Positions 29,925 through 38,120 of a stretch of DNA of 64,000 nt are shown here, piece after piece. Position 1 is the first letter of the stretch; every line of letters starts with the position of its first letter. The stretch covers positions 2,418,001 through 2,482,000 of the forward strand of contig CP025322.1 in assembly GCA_004014935.1 (NCBI GenBank). Direction: 5' to 3'. Source of the DNA: Saccharomycopsis malanga. Lineage: Eukaryota; Ascomycota; Saccharomycetes; Ascoideales; Saccharomycopsidaceae. The translations under genes and the position numbers were made by a program. The notes beneath the pieces were generated by a model. That model was not told the origin of the DNA. It made no database searches and was given only the letters and a program-made list of their open reading frames with translations.

Positions 29925-29985
29925 AATAGAAGCGTATATACAACACTGATATGTACTGGGCTTGAAATATAAGATATTATTTTTA
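29925..29985 (+). repeat. SINE-B 3' tail fragment
   Basis: AGCGTATATACAACACTGAT, ATGTACTGGGCTTGAAATAT, then AAGATATTATTTTT. Tail-only copy. Confidence 0.65.
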
Positions 29986-30332
29986 TATGGTGCTTTTATC
30001 AATAATTTAGGTGGTACTATTTTCAGTAATTTAAATAGCACTCTTATCTATGATTTACAAGATACTTTTGCCTATAATTTGGATGATATCTATAACTCAT
30101 ATAACCCTTTCATCTACAATTTGGAAAATCCTTTCATCTTCTACAACCCTACTTTATTTTAGACTCTTAGCTCAACATGATTACCGCCCTCCGTTCTGGT
30201 AGAATATTTCTAGACCTGTTGCCTAATACGCCGATCATTTGTCACGAGCCCCATCCTTTAACTATTTCAGACCAATCAATATCAACTCATCATTAGCAAC
30301 CAACAGTCATCAAGTTACTAAAACCATCTATA

Positions 30333-30836
30333 ATGTCTTCTGCTTCATGTATTTTCTGCAAAATTATCAAGGGTATGTATTAATGTTCTGTAGTAGCCTC
30401 TTTACGTATACTAATAAAAAAAAATTTTTTTTCAGGGGAGATTCCTTCATTCAAGTTATTTGAAACCAAAACCGCCTATTCTTTTTTAGACATCCAACCA
30501 ACCTCTGAAGGCCATGCTTTGATTATTCCAAAGTATCACGGCGCTAAGTTGCACAATATTCCTGACGAATATCTTGCTGATATCTTGCCTATCACCAAGA
30601 AATTGGCTAAAATCTTCAATGTCGACCATGACAATGGCCCTGACGGAATTGGCTACAATGTCTTACAAAATAATGGCAGACTTGCTCACCAAGAGGTAGA
30701 CCATGTCCATTTCCACTTTATTCCTAAGCAAAATAAAGAGACTGGCTTAATTGTTGGCTGGCCTGCTCAAGAAACCGATTTTGACAAATTAGGCAAACTT
30801 CACAAATCGTTGCAAGAAAAGATTGAAAAATTATAA
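30333..30836 (+). CDS. HNT1: HIT-family nucleotide hydrolase, spliced
   Basis: Two exons: 30333-30372 (MSSASCIFCKIIK plus one base) and 30436-30836, giving 146 residues. The join restores the family-typical CKIIKGEIPSFKLFET. The intron (30373-30435, 63 bp) has GTATGT at its 5' end, TACTAAT at 30409-30415 and TTCAG at its 3' end. The catalytic histidine triad is HVHFHFIP near residue 107, preceded by the DNGPDGIGYNVLQNNGRLA substrate loop. Hnt1 is a Hint-type adenosine 5'-monophosphoramidase that in Saccharomyces influences Kin28 (TFIIK). The Cx2C near the N-terminus (CIFC) is the usual fungal/animal Hint feature. The intron position, right after the first 13 codons, is typical of 5'-biased yeast introns. 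Confidence 0.92.
30373..30435 (+). other. Spliceosomal intron of HNT1
   Basis: 63 bp: donor GTATGT, branch box TACTAAT ending 20 bp before the acceptor, pyrimidine run TTTTTTTT and acceptor CAG. It is the only intron I can support in the window. Confidence 0.9.
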
Positions 30837-31141
30837 TTTCTACGCTTTTGAATTGATCATATTTATTGTTGAATTGGCTTATTTGTAAATTGTAGAAGAA
30901 AATAATACACTTTACTAAATACTCCCACCCTGCTCTCTATACCTTATACCGTTGCGACGGACCATGATCAGTGGCCCTGGTGTGGTTGTGCGCGCTGGCT
31001 ACTGGTTATAATCCCTGCCTAGTGGTTATATGCCCCGACGTAATGATAAGCATATACGTCAACATTAGGTCAGAAGGAGATGACTACAATTCATCCTTCA
31101 ACTAATTGTTTCTACAGTCCATTTAATATCAAATCTTTGCA

Positions 31142-31906
31142 ATGTCATCACAGCTTACACCAGATCCTGTGTGGAATCTGTCATCAGTTTCCGTTGGAAA
31201 ATCAAGAAGATATTCTGACGCAAGATCCCCGGGAAGCCGCGGAAGCTCCGGGAGCAGCTGCAACAGTAATATGCCCAACAATATGTCTTTTACTAGTTTT
31301 ATGAGTAACAAAAATACGACCCTTGATGGCAGCAGTAGTATTTTAAAAAAACCAAGAGCGTCTTCGTTCAATTCTCCCTCTTCTCCATGGGCTAGACGTA
31401 GATCTTTTTTGTCACCTTCGATGATTAATGACGAGCAGCATTCTGTATATGAGCTCTCGTCCTGTTTTGTGTTTGACGAACAAGCCATTGATGATGACGA
31501 TGACGATAACAATGACGATATCTACATGAACACAAGTCCCGGACTTCGTTCTGCGAGTTTTTCAGGAGAAATGTTGAGAAATAAAGACGGGAAGCGTATC
31601 AGAAGAAGATCACATCGCATATTGTCGTTTTCATTGTCTTTGAAAGAAAGCCAAGGGTTTACCTGGAACCAGGACTTGTTTGCATCGGAATATCAGCAGA
31701 CAAGAGCCCTTTCAAGTAGATTTAATGAGCTAAATAAAGGAGAAGATACAATTGAGTCAACTGTTGAGGCAGAGGATGACTTGTTAGACAACAGCAAGTT
31801 TAAAATTGTCCACCAAAAAAGAAGAAAGTCTGCCAACAATCCCAGAGAGGGCTACAACTGTGTAGAGGTAAGTGAGATTATCGTAAAGAGTGAGTCAGAG
31901 AATTGA
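31142..31906 (+). CDS. Unrecognised Ser/Arg-rich protein (254 aa)
   Basis: Complete frame with a good ATG. I do not recognise the family. The N-terminal 110 residues are Ser-rich with several basic-phospho-like motifs (RRYSDARSPGSRGSSG, KKPRASSFNSPSSPWARRRS). A short acidic run follows (DDDDDDNNDD, about 115-125), then a basic cluster KRIRRRSHRILSFSLS. A motif that looks conserved in character is QGFTWNQDLFASEYQQTR at about 175-195. The rest is charged, with KKRRKSANN as a possible nuclear localisation signal. RxxS motifs suggest a substrate of basophilic kinases. It lies in tandem between HNT1 and RAD24 with its own 300-bp upstream gap. Confidence 0.75.
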   Translation: MSSQLTPDPVWNLSSVSVGKSRRYSDARSPGSRGSSGSSCNSNMPNNMSFTSFMSNKNTTLDGSSSILKKPRASSFNSPSSPWARRRSFLSPSMINDEQHSVYELSSCFVFDEQAIDDDDDDNNDDIYMNTSPGLRSASFSGEMLRNKDGKRIRRRSHRILSFSLSLKESQGFTWNQDLFASEYQQTRALSSRFNELNKGEDTIESTVEAEDDLLDNSKFKIVHQKRRKSANNPREGYNCVEVSEIIVKSESEN

Positions 31907-32588
31907 TTGGTCAGTTGCTATTTATTTGCTATTTATTTGCTATTTTGGGGGAATGTTTATTGGTTTTTTGTTGATTTGTGTGCTTTTATTGATAATTTTG
32001 GGGCATTTTTATTTTATTTTGGCGAATTTTTACTAATTTTTATCATTTTTTATCAATTTTTATCATTTTTTATTAATTTTTATCAATTTTCATCAATTTT
32101 TATCATTTTTTATCAATTTTTATTTTCTACAATTTATTCATGGCAACCGTCTTATTCATTGCTAAATTTTTTTGTTCCACATTGTGGCCACTCCTTGAAA
32201 GCTTCGATAACCATACAATACACACCACTTTTCTTTCTACTCTATCTTTTTCACAACTTCTTACAACCTCGTTCAAGTAAACCCCTGGCCCTTTCTATCC
32301 TCACAAGGGCGCTTAGCAATTTCTGTGTGCTCTCATGTGACTAGCATGATATCTGCATTAAAGTAGGTGTATCTCGCAGCCAGGTACAGGAAAGCGCGTT
32401 AAGCTATATATACGGCTAAGACTGAATATACACAAGTCTTATAATAGGGCGTATAATTGATTGGTTTATTGATTAATTAGCCACTAGAGGTTTATTGAGG
32501 CGTTTGGTGTGTTCAAATAAAAAAAGTTTGGAGAAAAGTGAAGAAATTTTGATTGATTGAGCAAATGGCTAGATGAAGGGTGATTGAA
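31907..32588. other. Interval upstream of RAD24
   Basis: A T-rich array of TTTTTATCAATTTT / TTTTTATCATT units (32025-32130) follows the preceding stop and may serve as terminator region. A tiny out-of-frame ATG (32565, three codons to TGA) lies between it and the RAD24 start. Nothing else is recognisable. Confidence 0.5.
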
Positions 32589-34928
32589 ATGTCAAAACGT
32601 TTGAGAAAGAGTGATAAGGATGGGCGCAAAAGTGGTGTTATAAGAGTGCTGGAGGCAGTGGATGTAGAGGGTGTGAGTTCTGAAGAAGAGGCTGGATTCA
32701 AGGTGGAAAATATGGAGAAAAGGCAGAGTTTTATTGAAGACGAATGGAATGAAGATTCCATGTTGGATGATTCCATGTTGGATGATTCCATAGTTGACGA
32801 ATCAATAGTTGACGAATCAGTAGTCGTAGGAGAAAGCGAAGATGCGAGTATTGAGGAAATCACCAGTATTAGCACCAGTAGGCGGAATTTCAGTAAGCGG
32901 AACTTCAGTAGGCGGAACTTCAGTAAGAAACAGAGTCTTATCAAAGTAAGGTCGATGTATGACGAGAAAAGCAGTACCAAAACTGCCAAACGGAGCAGGT
33001 CGATCAACATATCGGAGCTAGGCAGTAAAGTAAATGTAAGCAAGCAGGCTAAGCCCACTGATACGTGTGCTGATTGGCTCGAAAAGTATTCGCCAAAGAA
33101 GGTGAGTGAGGTTTCAGTCCACAGCAGAAAGATCAGCCAGGTCAAGGAGGCTATTGCTGAGATGATACAGGGGACAAGCAGAGCCCGGTTGTTGGTTCTC
33201 ACTGGGCCTTCTGGGTCGGGCAAAAGCACGTTGGTGAAACATGTGGCGCGGGAGCTTTTGTTTTGTAGCGAGTTTCCGGTGATTGAATGGGAGAATCCGA
33301 CCTTTATTGAGGGGACCTCGCACACCGAGGCGTTCAGCGACTTTCTAAAGTCGGCAAAGTACCGGCAGGGCGCCAATTTGTCGGTGATACTTGTAGAGGA
33401 TCTTCCGTTTGTATTCCATGAGCAGACCAGAGAAACGTTCCAAAGAAGCATATACGACTGGCTCCACTACGACAGCGGCGTCAGGTTGCCTCCCTTGGTG
33501 ATCTGTGTGACCGAATCGACGTATGACTCGGACAGTGGGCGGAGAAACTATATGGACATCAACGTGAATTATTCAGTAGACACAATTCTAGGGTACAAGA
33601 TATTGAAATCTGACAGAACACGCCATATCAAGTTCAACCAGGTCAATAAAACATTGCTAACCAAGACGTTGAGAAGAATAATAAGCTCCGAGTCGTTGCA
33701 ACCCAGCCAATCGCTTGTAGACAAATTGACCCAGTTGGGCGATATACGGTCTGCGATTTTGTCATTGCAGTTCTGGGCCTCCTGGAGTAGCAAAACCACC
33801 GCCGGTTTCCTACTGTTTGGAAAACAGTCGCAGTTGGAATTGTTTCATATCATGGGAAAGATTATCTACGGGTCTCAAAAAGTGGATCCTAATGATTTAT
33901 TGGTTTGTTCAACTATGGATCCCAGTTTGGTTTGCGATTTCAATACCAATTCCATTGCTACAAGCTCAACTGTAGAAACTCGCCATAAACCTGGCCACCA
34001 ACAATATGTGATGCTCGCCGCCAACTATCATGTAGCCAGCGAATTGCTTCATCGTCATTCGTATTTAGCCACTAGTGTCAGACTCGTAGCGTTGTTTGTT
34101 TTGGAGAATTACAGTATATACAGAAAAGGCCAGTACAAATTGCAAAACGCTGCTTGTATTGTAAACGATGTTTCGCTCTCAGACACTCTACTCTCAAGCA
34201 GAATCATCAGTGGATTACTGGACTTGTGTCTCAATATCATAGTGAGATCTGCCAGGGTGAATTTGTCAGAGCAAGACAACAAGGTTGTCTACTTGAAATA
34301 TGTCAAAAAGGACAGACAAATGCCCGACAAAGCTATCGCCAAACCGCTATTGCATGATAAATTGGTATTCCCCCGAGATTTCAAAGCAGTTCGTAAACAA
34401 AAACAAGTGAAATCACAGGTCGACTTCCATCGGTTTCGCATCTTGGCAGATAAATCAGCCACCTCCTCCATCAGCAGTTTCAACGATACCAATTTGTACC
34501 ACGGGTATTACGAGACCATCATCAACCAAAACAAGTTGTTCAAATACAAATCGTATCTGTATTTGATGACTTGTACTCAAAATGCCCCTGAAAATGTGGC
34601 AATCACATACAATCTGTTGCATGCCTGGCTGAATGAACAAAACTTGCTCATTTCTCGTCTAGGAGGCGAAATCAAACCGTTTGACCCACCCACTGACAAT
34701 CCAATACCGCCAGAAGAAAATGATCCATTGTCAGAGTTGAGCAAATGCTATAAAAATTACAAGAATTACCGAATATTGTACAGCTCTCTGATGGACAACG
34801 AAGAGGATCTGGATGACGATGAAGACAGTATAATAATGTCAGAGGATGAAAATCCGCCTAAAAAACTAGCAGACAATCTGTTTTCCGATGAAGAAATACT
34901 CAGCGATTCTGATTTGGATAATTTTTAA
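32589..34928 (+). CDS. RAD24: RAD24 / Rad17, checkpoint clamp loader large subunit
   Basis: 779-residue protein. An AAA+ core starts near residue 155 with WLEKYSPKKVSEVSVHSRK. Walker A is GPSGSGKST (about 206), Walker B-like LSVILVEDLPF (about 265), and a sensor region ICVTESTYDSDSGRRN follows. The C-terminal half (helical collar) is lower in similarity and ends in an acidic tail (DEEDLDDDEDS, FSDEEILSDSDLDNF). Rad24 replaces Rfc1 in an RFC2-5 complex that loads the 9-1-1 clamp at 5' junctions of damaged DNA and so activates Mec1/ATR. The N-terminus carries DNA-level repeats that encode SMLDDSMLDDS, DESIVDES and RRNFSKRNFS. The frame opens at a GTG at 32580; the first ATG is 32589 (MSKRLRKSDKDGRK). 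It is longer than the Saccharomyces protein (659), mainly through the N- and C-terminal extensions. Confidence 0.9.
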   Translation: MSKRLRKSDKDGRKSGVIRVLEAVDVEGVSSEEEAGFKVENMEKRQSFIEDEWNEDSMLDDSMLDDSIVDESIVDESVVVGESEDASIEEITSISTSRRNFSKRNFSRRNFSKKQSLIKVRSMYDEKSSTKTAKRSRSINISELGSKVNVSKQAKPTDTCADWLEKYSPKKVSEVSVHSRKISQVKEAIAEMIQGTSRARLLVLTGPSGSGKSTLVKHVARELLFCSEFPVIEWENPTFIEGTSHTEAFSDFLKSAKYRQGANLSVILVEDLPFVFHEQTRETFQRSIYDWLHYDSGVRLPPLVICVTESTYDSDSGRRNYMDINVNYSVDTILGYKILKSDRTRHIKFNQVNKTLLTKTLRRIISSESLQPSQSLVDKLTQLGDIRSAILSLQFWASWSSKTTAGFLLFGKQSQLELFHIMGKIIYGSQKVDPNDLLVCSTMDPSLVCDFNTNSIATSSTVETRHKPGHQQYVMLAANYHVASELLHRHSYLATSVRLVALFVLENYSIYRKGQYKLQNAACIVNDVSLSDTLLSSRIISGLLDLCLNIIVRSARVNLSEQDNKVVYLKYVKKDRQMPDKAIAKPLLHDKLVFPRDFKAVRKQKQVKSQVDFHRFRILADKSATSSISSFNDTNLYHGYYETIINQNKLFKYKSYLYLMTCTQNAPENVAITYNLLHAWLNEQNLLISRLGGEIKPFDPPTDNPIPPEENDPLSELSKCYKNYKNYRILYSSLMDNEEDLDDDEDSIIMSEDENPPKKLADNLFSDEEILSDSDLDNF

Positions 34929-35519
34929 ATAGATATTTACATGGGGTATATTATTTTTTTGACACTATGTATTAGAAAACTAAAAGTATAAAAACTAAAG
35001 AAATGAACAATTGTCAAAACATTTTTTACAATGGATATATGCGGTCATAAAATACCAGATCTTAAACAAGTTGCAAACCACCTTGATTTGCTATAAAAAA
35101 CAAGGATGTAATGATGCAATTTGATCAACTTTTCTACCAAAACCTTTTGATAATAATATGGCTTTAAACATTCTTTGAATATCAAGCCTAATCAGCATCA
35201 AAATATCGATAAACAAAGAGTTGGAGTCAAGGCAAAACGAGCAATTCACCATCATATTCAAACAATGGTTAAAAGTCTTTAAAACAAGAGAATAAAACCT
35301 TTTGATAAAAAGAATTTCAAAAAATAAAAAATTATTTTAAAGAAGAGAAAATGACTTTAAAGAAGAGAAAATGACTTTAAAAAAGAAAAAATGACTTAGA
35401 AAAATAAAATTGATTTTAATGAAGCAAAAATGGCCTGAAAGAAAAAAAAATGACTTTAAAGAAGAGAAAATGACCTGAAATAATCTTGGGTTAGGGCTCA
35501 ACTAATAATACCATGTTGA

Positions 35520-35645
35520 ATATTACTCCAAAGGCAATTGCAATGACCTAGACTAAAGTTAGTGCTTACTTTTCAACTCATCAAGTGAGAAGATTATGAC
35601 GAATGGAATAATGGATTATAGTTTTGATAATAATAATAATAATAA
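35520..35645 (+). repeat. SINE-B body fragment
   Basis: GACCTAGACTAAAGTTAGTGC, TTACTTTTCAACTCATCAAGTG and AGATTATGACGAATGGAATA, then a run of AAT triplets. The usual 3' module is missing. Confidence 0.5.
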
Positions 35646-35754
35646 CACTGGTCCAAATTGTCAAGATGCCATTATTTTCCTTGACAAATTGAAAAATCTT
35701 GACTGACACATTAAACCCCATTCGACGGTTAATAACAGTCGTCTTCTGTCATTC

Positions 35755-35935
35755 ATACGCACATTACATATGAAGTTCGCACCATGTCTAAAGGGACTTG
35801 GTAAGACCCAATAATGCCCTGTTAATCATAATCCTCTCACTCGTATTCCTGTTCGAGAGTATTATCCACTAAACTATCCTGCCAGTTCTTTTTTCTTCTC
35901 CAAGAGCACTGGCCACTGAGCCACACGGCCCATTA
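35755..35935 (-). repeat. SINE-B, internally deleted minus-strand copy
   Basis: Plus-strand text reads ACCATGTCTAAAGGGACTTGG then TCATAATCCTCTCACTC, CTTCTCCAAGAGCACTGGCC and ACTGAGCCACACGGCCCA. That is 3' module, a shortened body, then an intact head, all inverted. Confidence 0.7.
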
Positions 35936-36214
35936 TGTTCCATATCTAATAATAAATTCAAAAGATGTGAAAAAAATTCCTATGTTCCATATCTTTATCA
36001 AACCAACTCAATTCAAACAATTTTACTGAGCCAACTACAACAACTGAAACAACATCAAGCTTGATTATTTAAAGATTAATTTGGAAAGTCGGTGAAAAAG
36101 GAAAATACTTTGGAAACATGTAAAATATAATATAAACCGCCTAAACGTGAACCATTCAGGGGAAAGACAAATTATTTGCTATATAATGAAGATTACCTCT
36201 GATAGGTTCGCCCC

Positions 36215-36949
36215 TTAGGCATTCAAAGTGTTGTTGAAGAAATCTGGGTCTTCTTCCAAATTTTCCTTGATAATGTCCAAACCTCCCTGGAATTCTCCAT
36301 TAATATACAATTGTGGGAAAGTTGGCCAATCACTGAATGTTTTCAAGCCTTGTCTTACAGAATTGTCTTTCAAAATGTCAAAAAACCCAAACTTGACTTG
36401 GTGTTCTCTGAGAATGGCAATCAATTGTCTGGAAAATCCGCATTTTGGCTCCGAAGGAGTGCCTTTGATAAATACCATTACGGGAGCTGCTTTGGTGAGT
36501 TTACTTAAGCGTTCATTTAATTGTTCTGGGGACTCTTCTGTTTTGAGTGGGGGTGGAGGAGCAGAAGCAGAAGCCGTTGAAACAGAAGAAGAAGAAACCG
36601 GCTCATTTGGATTATTAAGATTACCAGATTTAAATTCGTTTAATGAGCTAACTAATTGTTTAGGATCGGCTCCTGAAACTTCTTTCAAAATAACCGAATC
36701 TTGAATCAAAATAAAATACGGAACTGATGTCACCTCAAACACTTCGGCAATCTCCGACTGCTCATCAGCATTTATCGAGAAAAAATTTACATCCTCATTG
36801 GCCTCAGATAATGTGGAAAACACTTTACCTATTTGAATACATGGAGCTGCCCATGGAGTGTTGAAATACAAAATACTCAACTTGTCCTTTGGGGCAGAGC
36901 TCGTCAACTCTGTGAATTGATCTTCCGACTTAATCTCAACAACAGTCAT
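36215..36949 (-). CDS. GRX3: Monothiol glutaredoxin Grx3/Grx4
   Basis: 244-residue protein: a thioredoxin-like domain (about 1-110; [21 protein letters not shown]), a Ser/Ala/Pro linker ([16 protein letters not shown]) and a C-terminal monothiol glutaredoxin domain (about 145-244) with KGTP near 163, the CGFS iron-sulfur cluster ligand at about 170, and [16 protein letters not shown]. This is the cytosolic/nuclear multidomain class that binds a glutathione-coordinated [2Fe-2S] cluster and reports iron status to Aft-type or HapX/Php4-type regulators. Like Saccharomyces Grx3/4, the thioredoxin domain has a single Cys (WAAPC) and no CxxC. Which of GRX3 and GRX4 it corresponds to is not meaningful outside post-duplication yeasts. 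ATG at 36949 is well supported. Confidence 0.93.
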   Translation of the reverse strand: MTVVEIKSEDQFTELTSSAPKDKLSILYFNTPWAAPCIQIGKVFSTLSEANEDVNFFSINADEQSEIAEVFEVTSVPYFILIQDSVILKEVSGADPKQLVSSLNEFKSGNLNNPNEPVSSSSVSTASASAPPPPLKTEESPEQLNERLSKLTKAAPVMVFIKGTPSEPKCGFSRQLIAILREHQVKFGFFDILKDNSVRQGLKTFSDWPTFPQLYINGEFQGGLDIIKENLEEDPDFFNNTLNA

Positions 36950-37042
36950 TGTTCCCTAGTGTGTCTTTTGCTAAATGATACTTATATCGGTCATATTGGG
37001 TCGGTTAAGCTCTACTTTTTGAAAATTTTAACTTGCCAATCA

Positions 37043-37050
37043 GTCACGTG
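37043..37050. promoter_or_regulatory. GTCACGTG site upstream of GRX
   Basis: A perfect E-box embedded in GTCACGTG, 94 bp upstream of the GRX ATG. It could be bound by Cbf1-like or Rtg-type bHLH factors (GTCAC is the Rtg1/3 core). Motif and position only. Confidence 0.35.
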
Positions 37051-37263
37051 AAATGATATATAACTTGGCGATGGAAATTATCAAGTTTTTACCTCTACTG
37101 TTCTGGGCCAATACAGAATGATATGGTGAATTTTATATATTCGAATATTTATTAGCAAAACTTGATCTCTGGCCTTTCACGTCTATGTAGGAATATGAGG
37201 TGTTACATGTGCACATAATATTTAGAGAGAATTATCAATGATACTCGTAATATATTGAGCTGT

Positions 37264-37405
37264 AATATCTTATATTTAAAGCCCAGTAGATATCAGGTTA
37301 GCATAATGTCTAAAGGGACTTGGCAAGACCCAATCAAATTCTGTCGATCATAATCTTCTCATTTGTGTTCCTGTCAGGTCTTTTTTTGAGCACTGACCAG
37401 CGGCT
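37264..37405 (-). repeat. SINE-B, shortened minus-strand copy
   Basis: TATATTTAAAGCCCAGTAGA, AATGTCTAAAGGGACTTGGC, TCATAATCTTCTCATTTGTG, TTCCTGTCAGGTC and GAGCACTGACCAGCGGC: tail, 3' module, head, with most of the body deleted. A separate tail fragment lies at 37535-37580 (TATTTCAAGCCCAGTAAATA then GTATATACGCGCTA). Confidence 0.7.
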
Positions 37406-37629
37406 TATATATACCATTAAATTAGTTTAGTCTTGGGCCATAAAAAGTTGAGTTTTCAAAAATTGCCAATATTTGTGATAATGTTGATTTCAAAGATTAA
37501 ATTTTCTGTAAAGTTTACAAAATTGCACCTAGCAGGTATCATTATATTTCAAGCCCAGTAAATATCAGTTTGGTATATACGCGCTATTAATCATTCTACT
37601 TATAATACATCCAACCGCTGTCATTTCTA

Positions 37630-37914
37630 TAATAAAAATATCCTACATTTCAAGCCCAGTAAATATCAGTTTCACGCGCTATGTGTTGGTAAAACCCAAT
37701 GGGGTAAACTTGAGCAACTCAATAAACATGTCATTTAATTGGAAAATAAGCACTAGACTTTGGTCTAGTTACACTTGCCTGTTCAGCATCGTAAAAAATC
37801 GACAGGTAAAAATGTTCGTCTTGGGAATCGAGTGTATTATCCACTAATATATCCTGCCAGGTGTCTTTTCTCTTCTCCAAGAACACTGGCCACTGAGCCA
37901 TACGGCCCAATGGC
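37630..37914 (-). repeat. SINE-B, near full-length minus-strand copy
   Basis: In order on the plus strand: TTTCAAGCCCAGTAAATATC, a 3' module with a small deletion (TTTCACGCGCTATGT), CTAGACTTTGGTCTAG (the body hairpin), TTACACTTGCCTG, CAGCATCGTAAAAA, GTCTTGGGAATCGAGTG in the B-box region, TCTTCTCCAAGAACACTGGCC and ACTGAGCCATACGGCCCA. Confidence 0.8.
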
Positions 37915-38120
37915 ACGGCTACCATTTTATTTGACATGATAATTAAGCGCTAAAGTCAAAAACAACACATGTTATACTGATCTATACATATATATACTAA
38001 CAAGAGTGCCAAAAAACAAAACCTGAGAAACAAAGAACAATATTAAGAACATAAAATTGGAGCGTTGAAAAATAAAAAGAACAAAAAGATATCAAGAAAT
38101 ACTAACAAACAAATAATCAA

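Larger units (their letters stand above)
28610..30332. other. Divergent interval RTG3 / HNT1
   Basis: No supportable gene. It holds a plus-strand SINE-B with a deleted middle (29165-29365), an inverted SINE-B tail (29366-29430) and another plus-strand tail (29925-29985). The remaining sequence is unremarkable AT-rich DNA. The 30000-30170 stretch has a loose repeat (GATTTACAAGATA, AATTTGGA-type). Confidence 0.5.
34929..36214. other. Interval between convergent RAD24 and GRX
   Basis: Holds a ~21-bp array of AAAGAAGAGAAAATGACTTT units (35335-35480), a plus-strand SINE-B body piece (35520-35645) and a minus-strand SINE-B (35755-35935). The remainder shows nothing. Confidence 0.55.
36950..38120. 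other. Interval between GRX and LMO1 (both minus strand)
   Basis: Holds a GTCACGTG site (37043-37050) and three minus-strand SINE-B pieces (37264-37405, 37535-37580, 37630-37914). 37980-38120 is A-rich and probably contains the LMO1 3' end. Confidence 0.55.
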
